Below the pieces are notes generated by a model. It saw only the letters and a list, made by a program, of their open reading frames with translations. It had not been told where the DNA came from and did not search any database. 64,000 nucleotides of DNA from contig NZ_CP059724.1 in the NCBI RefSeq assembly GCF_022369515.1, positions 6,200,001 to 6,264,000 of the forward strand, given 5' to 3'. Of the stretch, positions 54,601-62,579 are shown in pieces. Position 1 is the first letter of the stretch, and each line of letters starts with the position of its first letter. The stretch comes from Paenibacillus sp. 19GGS1-52 (GTDB lineage Bacteria > Bacillota > Bacilli > Paenibacillales > Paenibacillaceae). A program made the translations under genes and the position numbers.

Positions 54601-56927
54601 TAGGCATAAGGCCCATGGTTATGGTATTTCTGCGTTACGACTTCAGTCGTGTATTCCCGTGCATAATACTGGGTCAAATAAGGAAAGCCCAGATAATCGA
54701 ATAGATAAGGGGCATTCAAATCCGGTTCATTGATCGCCATATATTCGTCAATAGCGAAGAAATGCTGCAACTCTTTCGCCATTTCTCTCTTACCGCCCAT
54801 TAATTCAGCCAGTCCGTAAACATCCTGAGGCACTGACCAGCGATATGTCCACAGGTTCCCCTGATAGGCATACTTGTCGACCGCTGTAACATCTCCCTTG
54901 GCTACTGTAGTTGCATTGGGCGTGAAGAAACCTCGTTTGTCTCCGTTCTCGTCCACTTGATCTGGATTCCATAGATCTTTATAGGACAAGGTAAGATCCT
55001 TATATTTCTCATACGTTTCTTTATCCCCGATCATTTCGGCAAGCTTCATTGGAAAATAAGCACTATCTGCTTTTTCCAGCTTACCAGAAATATCTGTCTC
55101 ACTGATCGAGAAATTGTCTGCATCTACAGCCATTCCCTTAAGTGCTGCATACACATCAAAGTCGGTAAACCCTTTCGCATAAGCATCAAGAATTACTGCA
55201 CCATTGAACTCATTTCTCACAGTCGGACTCGGCCAGTAACCTGCCCCCCACTGCGTATACGAACCTCTGGTATCGTACAAGTCTACCAATGACTTCACCA
55301 TATTCTCATATTTCTGCGGCTCCAGCAGTGAGAACAAGGAATATTTACGGAAATCATCCCAGGTTGTCCAGCCATTGTAATACTCAAAATCATCACCTAG
55401 TTCTGAAGCTTGGCGAATCGTAGTCTCATCTCTTCCGGCCTTAAACGTACCATTGGAGCTGGTCACATTATTCGGGTGAAGGAAAGAATGATACAGCTGT
55501 GTATAAAAAACAGTCTTGTTCTCTTCATCCGCATCCGTAATCTCAACCTTGTTTAGCAACTGACTCCAAGTGTCTCTCGACTTATTATGCTGCGCGTCGA
55601 AATCCCAATCTTTAATATCGTTATTACGTTCGATTTTGGCCTGATCCACACTAATCGTCGAGAGACCGACTTTGGCTTGAATCACTTTATTGTCTTTCGT
55701 ATTGAAGTTTACCCACACTCCGCTGTTCGAGCCAGTACGGCTAGCTACCGTTCCTACCGCATCACCCTGCCAAGAGGAATAAGAGTCAAAGTCATGATCG
55801 AATTGAATGGAGTAATACATTGTGTAGTAGCCATTTCCGCACACATTTTTCGATTGGATCATGCCTGTAATTTCATTATTGCTCTCCACTTTCAGGTTGG
55901 CATCTACCATTCCCGCGTAAGAGTTGGACAGATCAATCAGCACAGATCCAGTATCCACCTCTGGGAACGTGTAGCGATGGAAGCCAATATTGGCTGATGA
56001 GGTAAGTTCAACCCCAATGCCGGATGCGAGCTTCACGCCATAATAACCTGGAGAGGCTTGTTCGGTGCTTTTGTCGTACTTCTGCTTATACTCATTGCTG
56101 TTCTTCGTAAAAGAGCGGGTTTCCGGCATCATCAGGATGTTGCCGCCTGCACCGCTACAGCCTACGCCGCTAAACCGCAGATGCGAGAATCCTTTTAAAT
56201 ATTTGTCTTGATAGTAGTATCCACTAAAGGCTCCCCCATCACTATCCGGACCAAGCGCTACCAAGCCGAACGGAGTTGTTGGCCCCGGATTCGTCTGACC
56301 GTTGTCGCCTAGCGTGTTAATGAATGGGTCTACATAATCCACAGGCTGCAGATTAGTTGCTGGATATGCAGGGGTCTGCGTAGATTCCACCCCGTACACT
56401 TCCAGTTCATACAAGCGAGCCGTATTATTGTCGTATGCTGCCTTATCGATATATAACCTGATGTACTGGGCAGAGAACACTGGCACATGCCGATCAACGA
56501 TCGTCTGCACATTATTTGTTACCACATCGACATCTACCCAGGTTTCACCATCCACACTCTTCTGCAGACGGAAATCCTTGGTATTCCAGAATGGGCTATT
56601 GCCCGATTCACCGATTGCAGCATTCTTCATAACCCATTCGTTAATATTAAAAACTTGGCCCAAATCCAGCACTAACCATTTCTTTTTAACACTGGTATTG
56701 TCGCTCCACTTCGTATCGTTCTTGCCATCGACAGCGAAGCTCGCAGCTTCATTATTGTTCGTCTGCCCCGAAGCTGTCACCTTCGCATTCAGAGCCACAT
56801 TTCGAGTTGCCACATCCTGTATAGAGGAGTCAGAAGCCGCCGAAACGGTATCCAAGGCTAACGGATTCAACATGCTGCTATATAGGAAGATTACTGTCAT
56901 CACTATTGAAATAAGCTGTTTCCTCAT
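51606..56927 (-). CDS. Secreted GH92 alpha-mannosidase with three C-terminal carbohydrate-binding-like repeats
   Basis: 1773 aa. Signal peptide; F5/8-type C domain (about 45-180); GH92 body opening YVDPFINTLGDNGQTNPGPT (196 on) with FFAIDEYMAINEPDLNAPYL (catalytic-acid Glu in NEP) and SMDDDAGGMSSWFVYSAMG (Asp pair) near 790-810. A jelly-roll-like domain follows (926-1079), then a two-domain module (1091-1277) shared with the phosphatase at 58624. A Pro-rich linker (1279-1316) leads to three related repeats of about 140 aa (1324-1462, 1476-1616, 1629-1773; NTFDGAWLAF... words). GH92 enzymes trim mannose, some from phosphomannan. No SLH of its own. AAGGAGG lies 11 bases before the ATG. Last gene of a three-gene operon. 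Confidence 0.9.
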   Translation of the reverse strand: MRKQLISIVMTVIFLYSSMLNPLALDTVSAASDSSIQDVATRNVALNAKVTASGQTNNNEAASFAVDGKNDTKWSDNTSVKKKWLVLDLGQVFNINEWVMKNAAIGESGNSPFWNTKDFRLQKSVDGETWVDVDVVTNNVQTIVDRHVPVFSAQYIRLYIDKAAYDNNTARLYELEVYGVESTQTPAYPATNLQPVDYVDPFINTLGDNGQTNPGPTTPFGLVALGPDSDGGAFSGYYYQDKYLKGFSHLRFSGVGCSGAGGNILMMPETRSFTKNSNEYKQKYDKSTEQASPGYYGVKLASGIGVELTSSANIGFHRYTFPEVDTGSVLIDLSNSYAGMVDANLKVESNNEITGMIQSKNVCGNGYYTMYYSIQFDHDFDSYSSWQGDAVGTVASRTGSNSGVWVNFNTKDNKVIQAKVGLSTISVDQAKIERNNDIKDWDFDAQHNKSRDTWSQLLNKVEITDADEENKTVFYTQLYHSFLHPNNVTSSNGTFKAGRDETTIRQASELGDDFEYYNGWTTWDDFRKYSLFSLLEPQKYENMVKSLVDLYDTRGSYTQWGAGYWPSPTVRNEFNGAVILDAYAKGFTDFDVYAALKGMAVDADNFSISETDISGKLEKADSAYFPMKLAEMIGDKETYEKYKDLTLSYKDLWNPDQVDENGDKRGFFTPNATTVAKGDVTAVDKYAYQGNLWTYRWSVPQDVYGLAELMGGKREMAKELQHFFAIDEYMAINEPDLNAPYLFDYLGFPYLTQYYAREYTTEVVTQKYHNHGPYAYPMESRVYRDDPEGYLQSMDDDAGGMSSWFVYSAMGLFPGNPGSPYYVIGSPIFSEMKLHLDNGKTFTIKADHVSSDNRFIQSAQLNGKDFNQAWINYDDIMAGGTLEFDMDAVPNTSWGATPSAAPPTKDYTAEIDNKLVHQELIAEQSNWKYLDKGLSAGNGWTTAEYNDSTWASGPAMLGYDNLGKVKTKVSYGPDGNKKYPTTYFRKTFEVDDVEGILELDANLIRDDGAVVYLNGHEIIRSNMASGEVKYETLASATVNDERDRNGYIIDPAYLVKGTNVLSAEVHQANATSSDIAFEFSLEAVKKMSTPGAPTEPIVDDKANTFGWTPVQGFDQAADYEYSTDGGLNWKPATVIPQTVGPLNYEAGKVQVRVKANKTLNTLAGQVLVSNAAYTSDIQWDVYDLKAGEVNRSENMVVNVAGTLKGAYGDSAVAVFQFMDGNKRAVMSTAVPVTTGSFQLAQLYNVNASKYQVNIYLVDAYNGNIYDSLWLAEPIELQPEPVLDPTPKPPVEEPQPDPEQLPEPLPLPVDKPDAPGDDQPVDDGLTLQFENRSEWSLANNTFNNNPLGSEPNNGGTVVKNTFDGAWLAFDNYDFGTTGANRITVEYDAPTNKVPAGSTLEIRLGSLTGELVGTVNLSNTGGTWGTYITTEAQLNRTVTGNQKLYVVMKGSTTSALPYIGNFDRLTFGYQKIRNDFAALELETYDEWSTDLNTDNGNTPLKTEGGKSGKQVANTFNGAWLAYKGMDFGSVGVNQLSIEYASNSGNCAVDSAVEVRLGGVNGKLVGKIATPPTASGWGTYKTAIGDLTETLTGVQDVYLVLTGTTSSTFKYIGNFDNASFSLRAEVPDPDVTVELENKTEWTAAVNTFNSKPLGTEANNGGTVVKNTFTGMWITYNDVDFGTQGKNHVEFVYDAPSQKAPANVVAEIRLNNKDGDIIGTVNLPNTGSGWGTYKTAAAALGQLLTGKQTICVVFTGSTTSSLMYVGNLDKMKFSKVN

Positions 56928-56953
56928 TACGATTGGGTCCTCCTTCTTATGTT

Positions 56954-58597
56954 TTATAAAGAACCGTTCGGCAACAGCCGATTGATCATGACCGCAACTT
57001 CAGCCCGGGTAAGCAATTTCTGCGGATTAAAATGAGTACCGTCTCCCTGAATCAATCCCTGCGACCAGGCTTTATTTACAGATGCTGCGGCCCAGGCAGC
57101 AATCTCTTTCACATCAGTAAATGAAGGCTCGCCTTTCCCTGACTCTGTAAGAGTAAAGTATTGTACTGCACGAACAAGCGCGACCACTGCTTCTTCACGT
57201 GTAATCTTATCATTCGGTCTGAATGTGCCGCCGTACCCAGAAACAATACCTAGTGATGCGGCTGCAGCTACCTGTTCGGTATAGTACTGATTAGCCGCCA
57301 CATCCGAGAATGGATTTACTGCGGCTTCAGTCGAAACCTTCCCCGTCCAGCCGATGGTCCGCATAAGCATGGTGGTGAATTCGGCACGGGTTATACTCCG
57401 ATTCGGCTCATAATGCTGCTCATCCACACCGTTCGCGATATGTTTGGCCGCCAGAGACTTCACAGACTTTTCTGCCCAATGTCCCGCTAAATCTATAAAG
57501 GTCTTATTAAATTCAAGAATCGTATAATAGGAAAAGTGCTCCGCTGTGAAAGTAAAAGTACCACTGTTAAGGGTGCCTCCTACATACTCAACTTTATTAC
57601 CATCCGCATAATAGACACCAGCAAGATCAGTAGAGAGTAATTTACCCTGTTCTTCCGTCAATTTCATAGTAACTATTGCGGGCTTGACCAAATTATGAAT
57701 ATCGAGGGTCTTGTTACCAGAGATAACTTGGATAACAACAGAGAGGATCACTCCAGTTGAAGAATAATCAGAGTTCGACTGAAGTGATTGTTGAACAACA
57801 CTTTTCGCTTCATCCGTCCAGGCTGTGTTCAGAACAAGGCGAATCCGTGATTGCAGTTCGTCCGTTGCAGAGATGGAGCCTGCCGGGAAACGAACCGTAC
57901 GATCTCCGGATGCGATGATTAAATCTAAATTCTTATCCTTAAGCTCTACTAATGATTTCGTTGGGAATTCCAGTACACTACCAGAGTTGCTGGCAGCTAC
58001 TGGCAGCTCGATGGTTACTGAAATGCTTGCCTGCAGTATGGCTTTAGCCATTGTTTCGCTGCCGATGAGATAACGTCCATCTTTGGCTAGTTCTGGCTGA
58101 AGGATAGTGTCGACAGCTTTACCGGCATCGGAAGGAATTGCTGCGCTCGCAGGAACAGTTACGCTTCCGTCATTCGAACCCGTTGCCGGCGGAGTTGACG
58201 TTGGTGTTGGAGTCGGTGTTGCCGGCGGATCTACCGGTACCTCTCCATTAGGGTTTACTACCGAGAACTGTTTGGTTTGCGTTGAGTTGCCGCTGCCAAC
58301 AACTACCTCATACACCCCAAACGGAGCAAAGTCCTCATTTGTCGGAATAGCTACACTAGTAGCATAGCTATTATTTGAAGGTGTTATGGCATCAATATAA
58401 AGAAGTGTCTTATTGGGCCTTACAATCTTAATTACAACATCGTTGGCATCGCTCGCAACCGTCCCGGAAATCTGCATTGCATCGCCGCGAACGACTTCCT
58501 TCGCACTCAAATTGAGCGTGAAGGAAGCTGCTGCGTAGCCGGAAACTGGTGAGAGCATGAACAACAACGCCAGAATGGCTGCTACATATTTTTTCAC
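56954..58597 (-). CDS. SLH-domain surface adaptor protein
   Basis: 547 aa, secreted. Signal peptide MKKYVAAILALLFMLSPVSGYAA, an Ig-like N-terminal domain (about 25-115), Thr/Pro linker near 125-140, an unassigned middle domain with SLVELKDKNLDLIIASGDRTV, and three SLH repeats (about 370-547). No enzyme motif. It lies 26 bases from genes on both sides, so it probably anchors or spaces the neighbouring secreted phosphatase and GH92, neither of which has SLH domains. GTG start follows AGAGGA. Confidence 0.85.
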   Translation of the reverse strand: MKKYVAAILALLFMLSPVSGYAAASFTLNLSAKEVVRGDAMQISGTVASDANDVVIKIVRPNKTLLYIDAITPSNNSYATSVAIPTNEDFAPFGVYEVVVGSGNSTQTKQFSVVNPNGEVPVDPPATPTPTPTSTPPATGSNDGSVTVPASAAIPSDAGKAVDTILQPELAKDGRYLIGSETMAKAILQASISVTIELPVAASNSGSVLEFPTKSLVELKDKNLDLIIASGDRTVRFPAGSISATDELQSRIRLVLNTAWTDEAKSVVQQSLQSNSDYSSTGVILSVVIQVISGNKTLDIHNLVKPAIVTMKLTEEQGKLLSTDLAGVYYADGNKVEYVGGTLNSGTFTFTAEHFSYYTILEFNKTFIDLAGHWAEKSVKSLAAKHIANGVDEQHYEPNRSITRAEFTTMLMRTIGWTGKVSTEAAVNPFSDVAANQYYTEQVAAAASLGIVSGYGGTFRPNDKITREEAVVALVRAVQYFTLTESGKGEPSFTDVKEIAAWAAASVNKAWSQGLIQGDGTHFNPQKLLTRAEVAVMINRLLPNGSL

Positions 58598-58623
58598 CGT
58601 ATTCAGTCCTCTCTTTCTTTCCG

Positions 58624-61600
58624 CTATTGCAGCAGAATAGATTTCGCCAGTTGGAGCGGTGTGTTTAGATCATTATTAAATTGATCAAGTACAAACACTT
58701 TCACTTTATATTCCGTTCCTGTTTCATTGAAATATTGAGAGATTGTGATCTTGCTTTGCTTAAGCGGAACTGCATTCATGAGAATAGGCGTATCTCCCTT
58801 TAACAGTTCAAACACCACATAAGCGGCACCACTATATTCGGCCAACTGCTCGGCCGTAACGTCTACTTGTATTTGATCAGTTCTCTTTATTTGGCCTGTA
58901 ATTGAATAGGTGGTGTGAATATTGTTCACGGTGAACGGCTTATCCGAAACCAGCGGTGAACCGGCGGCAATTCCAGAAGCTTCATCTGCTATAACGCGTA
59001 CCCTTACCGCGCCCACTGGATAGTCCTTATCTTCTAGCAGCTGTGGATTCTTAGTTGCAGGCAGCCATTCCACTCCACCGTCTACACTGTACTCGTAATC
59101 GGATAGCTTGGAATATCCAGGGACATTCGTCCAACCGAACGTGTTATGTCCATCGTCCACTACGGGTCCAGTCGGTGCCATCGGTACCGTTCCTACGATG
59201 CTGGCAGTCGAATTGTCCCGCTTATCAACGGCTTTGACGGCAAACTCGTAGTTCTCAGCCACAGTAGTCTCGACCGTATAGTTGTATTTCTCTTGGCCCT
59301 CTGCTGCCGGAACATATACGCTCCAGTTCATACCCATTTTCCCGTTGACTTCATAAATTCTAAACCCTCTAACTCCGTCCTCTGCATTAAGGTCCTGCGG
59401 TTTGTTCCAGGATAGAACGGTCTTGCCATCATTGGCCTTGTTCGCTACCAACTGCTCAACAGGCTGCGGCTTATCATCATTTCTGACAATCGTATAGGTA
59501 TCAAACGGCGTAGCCTGACCCGATTTATATGAATCAATGGTGAAGCTGTTTTCCGTCATCCGAACGCCCGAGTAGATCGGAACTTTCGGTTGCTCATATA
59601 CCGCCGCATAATATCTGTCTACTCCGTCTTTGAGATCGTAGTACTTGGTACCTGCTGAATTGTTAATCATATAGAGCGTACCGTCAGGATTGAGCGCATT
59701 GCCCTTCTCATCTGTCTTTACATCCGCCACTGGCTTGTTGTCATACATCTGATAAGACCTCATAAAGGTATGGTCATGCCCCTGCAGCACTACATCGATC
59801 CCCAGTTCATCAAAAACAGGGTAAAGGGTTTGTCTCATCGCCAGAATGTCGCTGTCCAGCGCATGATTGCCGAGTGAATAGATCGCTTTATGGAAAGCGA
59901 CAACCTTCCACTTCTTATCCGTTTGAGCTACTTCCTTCTTCAACCATTCAATTTGTTGTCTAAACGACTCCTTCTGACGATCATCCCAGCCAATATCCAT
60001 GGTATTCAGCACCATAATATGGGCATCGCCGTAGTCATACGAATATACGCTGCCCGGTGGTAACGGATTCTTGATGGAATCATTTGGATAATTGAAATGG
60101 TAGTAATAGTTATCGTTGTAAGGTCCTTCGTGATTGCCTACGGCCGCCATCAATGGCAGCTTCATCAGCAAATCTTGCGGTTTCCCGAAGTAATCAAGCC
60201 ATTGCGATTCAAGCGAACCGGCATCCACCTGATCACCTGTCATCACTAGAAACTTGGAATCCGGGTAATGCTCCAGCCCTTGCTTAAGGGTATTGGCCCA
60301 GACTACATAGTCCTGTGTGTTGGAACCTTGTGAATCTGTCATATAGAGGAATTCATAATTCTTCTCATTCTCTGCTTCCGTCGTAAAGCTACCAGCCTTA
60401 CTCCAGTTCCCCTCGTTGCCCACTCGGTATTTATAAGCGGTACCCGGGGTCAATCCATCCACCAATACCTTATGGCTGATAAATGATCCCTTGGTTGAAC
60501 TCGTGATGTTGAGATTTAATACCTTGGTTTCTTCCGGCTTTCCTGTGAAACGGATCGTTCCTGAGGAACCGAATTCCTGATCTGCTGGCACAACCTCTAC
60601 AATGCTTTCTATGATATTGGTTGGTGCACTTTCCGGCTTCTCATAGGCTGTATACCAGGCAAATGAACGATTCGTTTTCGCACTTCCATTGAATGACATC
60701 GCAATGGCGATCGGCGAATAATCCGCTACATCATTAACCGGATTAAGTCTGAAGCTGTCTATAGCTTTCTCATTGGCAAATTGCAGTCCGGCTTGTCCAT
60801 CATACGAGACATGCACATTTTGACTCGATGTGATCGGAGTTGCCAAATTCATTATAAGAACAGATGGATCTACACCCAGCTCCACACTCAGAACCTGAAT
60901 GGGCTGATTATCTGCTGTAACGGTCAGGTGATCCGACAAAGTGGCTGGCAATTCCTTCAATGCAGAAGCCATGGCCAGCATTATGCTCGTTCCTTTTTGC
61001 AGAACACTGCCTGCAACGGGTCCTGTATACTCCTTGGGCAAGTAGAAAGCTGCGCTTGGCACGATTTCTTTAGTCATACTTGGCGTAGACCAGCGCAGAT
61101 ATAGATTGGAACCCCCCATATCTTCAAAATATTCAATTTTGAAGTTGTATTTCTTCCCACCCTCCAGTGAGATGGAGTTACTCGCCAACTCCTTATCCCA
61201 ATCATTCACCCAGTGGTCAATGACGAGCTTATCATCAATCCACAGACGAAACCCGTTGTCACCAATGATGTGAAAGGTATATGCATCTGTCTGTGGCGGC
61301 ATAATCTGTCCGGTCCAACGGGCATTAGCATGATCTTGTGAACCCGTCCAGCTCTGCAGCACCGGGTCCAGATTAGTAAAATTAATTTGTGGGTCTATCG
61401 TCGTCGCTTTATAGTCACCAAATCCAAAATCACTATTCCCAGTGTAATATTCACCAAGCAAGCCCTGTCCTTGCACCGCTAGATCTGTATTCTCAGGCTC
61501 TGAGTATCCATAAGCCTGAAATTCGTAGATATTGGCAGCATACAAACCAGTCGAAACATCCACAGCTCCTGGATTCGTGATATTGAGTTTGAAATATCTT

Positions 61601-62073
61601 GCTGTAACCGGTGCTTCCAGATCATGAGTTGTTGTGCCATAAGTATTATTGGTAACCGTAACTACAGGTGTCCATGACACATCATCATCGCTGGTTTCTA
61701 TGGTGAAATCCCGGGTGTTGTTACTGTCCGGTTCTCCCGCCGCACCCGCATGAGCTAGTACAAACTGGTGTACCGTAGCTTCAGCACCTGTATCAATCTT
61801 CAACCAATAGGGGTTCTCTTCAGTAGGTAAATTTGAATTCCCTTCGTAACCCCATTTACCGCTTGCTATATTTCCGTCAATGGCTCGAGATGGGGCATAT
61901 GCTTCAGACACGTAACCATTCGCGGTTGCAGTTACTCCAGCCGCAGCAAAGACGTTCGTATACACAGTCTCTGCATTAGCCGGCTGGACCGGAACATAAC
62001 CTGCAGAAAACAACGAAGTCAAAAGCACGACGGTTGCAAGCACACGGGTTGTCAGTGCGTTACTCCTTTTCAC
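58624..62073 (-). CDS. Secreted multidomain metallophosphatase (purple acid phosphatase-like)
   Basis: 1149 aa. Signal peptide to about 35; F5/8-type C domain (40-190); PA14 sugar-binding-like domain (198-344: GLLGEYYTGNSDFGFGDY, DNGFRLWIDDKLVIDHW); phosphatase-associated Fn3 (about 475-565); calcineurin-like domain (571-800) with MTDSQGS, MTGDQVDAG, AVGNHEGP, AFHKAIYS and QGHDHTFMRSYQ; Fn3; and a C-terminal two-domain module (965-1149) like that in GH92. As in the 2273-5122 paralogue, D-x-Q stands at the first metal site. GTG 62073 follows GGAGGAA by 9 bases. First gene of the operon; likely removes phosphate from a glycan. Confidence 0.88.
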   Translation of the reverse strand: MKRSNALTTRVLATVVLLTSLFSAGYVPVQPANAETVYTNVFAAAGVTATANGYVSEAYAPSRAIDGNIASGKWGYEGNSNLPTEENPYWLKIDTGAEATVHQFVLAHAGAAGEPDSNNTRDFTIETSDDDVSWTPVVTVTNNTYGTTTHDLEAPVTARYFKLNITNPGAVDVSTGLYAANIYEFQAYGYSEPENTDLAVQGQGLLGEYYTGNSDFGFGDYKATTIDPQINFTNLDPVLQSWTGSQDHANARWTGQIMPPQTDAYTFHIIGDNGFRLWIDDKLVIDHWVNDWDKELASNSISLEGGKKYNFKIEYFEDMGGSNLYLRWSTPSMTKEIVPSAAFYLPKEYTGPVAGSVLQKGTSIMLAMASALKELPATLSDHLTVTADNQPIQVLSVELGVDPSVLIMNLATPITSSQNVHVSYDGQAGLQFANEKAIDSFRLNPVNDVADYSPIAIAMSFNGSAKTNRSFAWYTAYEKPESAPTNIIESIVEVVPADQEFGSSGTIRFTGKPEETKVLNLNITSSTKGSFISHKVLVDGLTPGTAYKYRVGNEGNWSKAGSFTTEAENEKNYEFLYMTDSQGSNTQDYVVWANTLKQGLEHYPDSKFLVMTGDQVDAGSLESQWLDYFGKPQDLLMKLPLMAAVGNHEGPYNDNYYYHFNYPNDSIKNPLPPGSVYSYDYGDAHIMVLNTMDIGWDDRQKESFRQQIEWLKKEVAQTDKKWKVVAFHKAIYSLGNHALDSDILAMRQTLYPVFDELGIDVVLQGHDHTFMRSYQMYDNKPVADVKTDEKGNALNPDGTLYMINNSAGTKYYDLKDGVDRYYAAVYEQPKVPIYSGVRMTENSFTIDSYKSGQATPFDTYTIVRNDDKPQPVEQLVANKANDGKTVLSWNKPQDLNAEDGVRGFRIYEVNGKMGMNWSVYVPAAEGQEKYNYTVETTVAENYEFAVKAVDKRDNSTASIVGTVPMAPTGPVVDDGHNTFGWTNVPGYSKLSDYEYSVDGGVEWLPATKNPQLLEDKDYPVGAVRVRVIADEASGIAAGSPLVSDKPFTVNNIHTTYSITGQIKRTDQIQVDVTAEQLAEYSGAAYVVFELLKGDTPILMNAVPLKQSKITISQYFNETGTEYKVKVFVLDQFNNDLNTPLQLAKSILLQ

Positions 62074-62114
62074 TTCTTTATTCCTCCTAATGAATGTATT
62101 GATTTCATTAGAAC

Positions 62115-62143
62115 AATATAGGGTCTAAACTAGATTCATTCAA
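62115..62143 (-). promoter_or_regulatory. Promoter of the phosphatase-SLH-GH92 operon
   Basis: Minus strand TTGAAT (62143-62138), 17-bp spacer, TATATT (62120-62115), then GGAGG at about 62085-62090. No CCAAACCTRTACCAAAT element is seen here. The rest of the 62074-62579 gap is AT-rich and holds only the terminator at 62506. Confidence 0.6.
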
Positions 62144-62505
62144 TTCATGCATTGTAAATTCAAATCAATTCTATGTTAATTCGCGAGGGGAATTCTCGTC
62201 TTCGCTGTAGATTTCATTTAGTTAACGGCACCTTCAAATCTCGTTACTGATTATATATGTAATAAAATGTATAATTTTAGGGGGAGGCTGTTGCCTTGTA
62301 GTAGCTCTGGAATATTCAATAAAAAGCAGTCCTGCCAACAATAAAATCGCTGAATCAAAATTCCCGAATGAAAAGCTGCCCACAAAAATAGAGCCTAGTC
62401 CAATTGTTAGCTCAGTGTATAAATTCGACGTTTATTCCCTATTAATGGATGAATAAATATTCAATAAAATGAAGATATTTTTGTATTTTTATCCTTCCAC
62501 AACGT

Positions 62506-62566
62506 AAAAAAAGAGCAATAAGAACCGGAAGCTACTTAAGCTCCTGATTTTCTCATGCTCTTTTTT
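62506..62566 (-). terminator. Terminator of the chemoreceptor gene
   Basis: AAAAAAGAGCA and TGCTCTTTTTT pair; inside, GGAAGCT/AGCTCC forms a second stem. It lies 14 bases after the stop at 62580. T-runs occur on both strands. Confidence 0.75.
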
Positions 62567-62579
62567 GTTGAATATTCCC

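Noticed and set aside
53433-54704. Long plus-strand frames (235 and 182 aa) opposite GH92
   Set aside because: Antisense shadows of a well-defined glycoside hydrolase with no start signals or family likeness.
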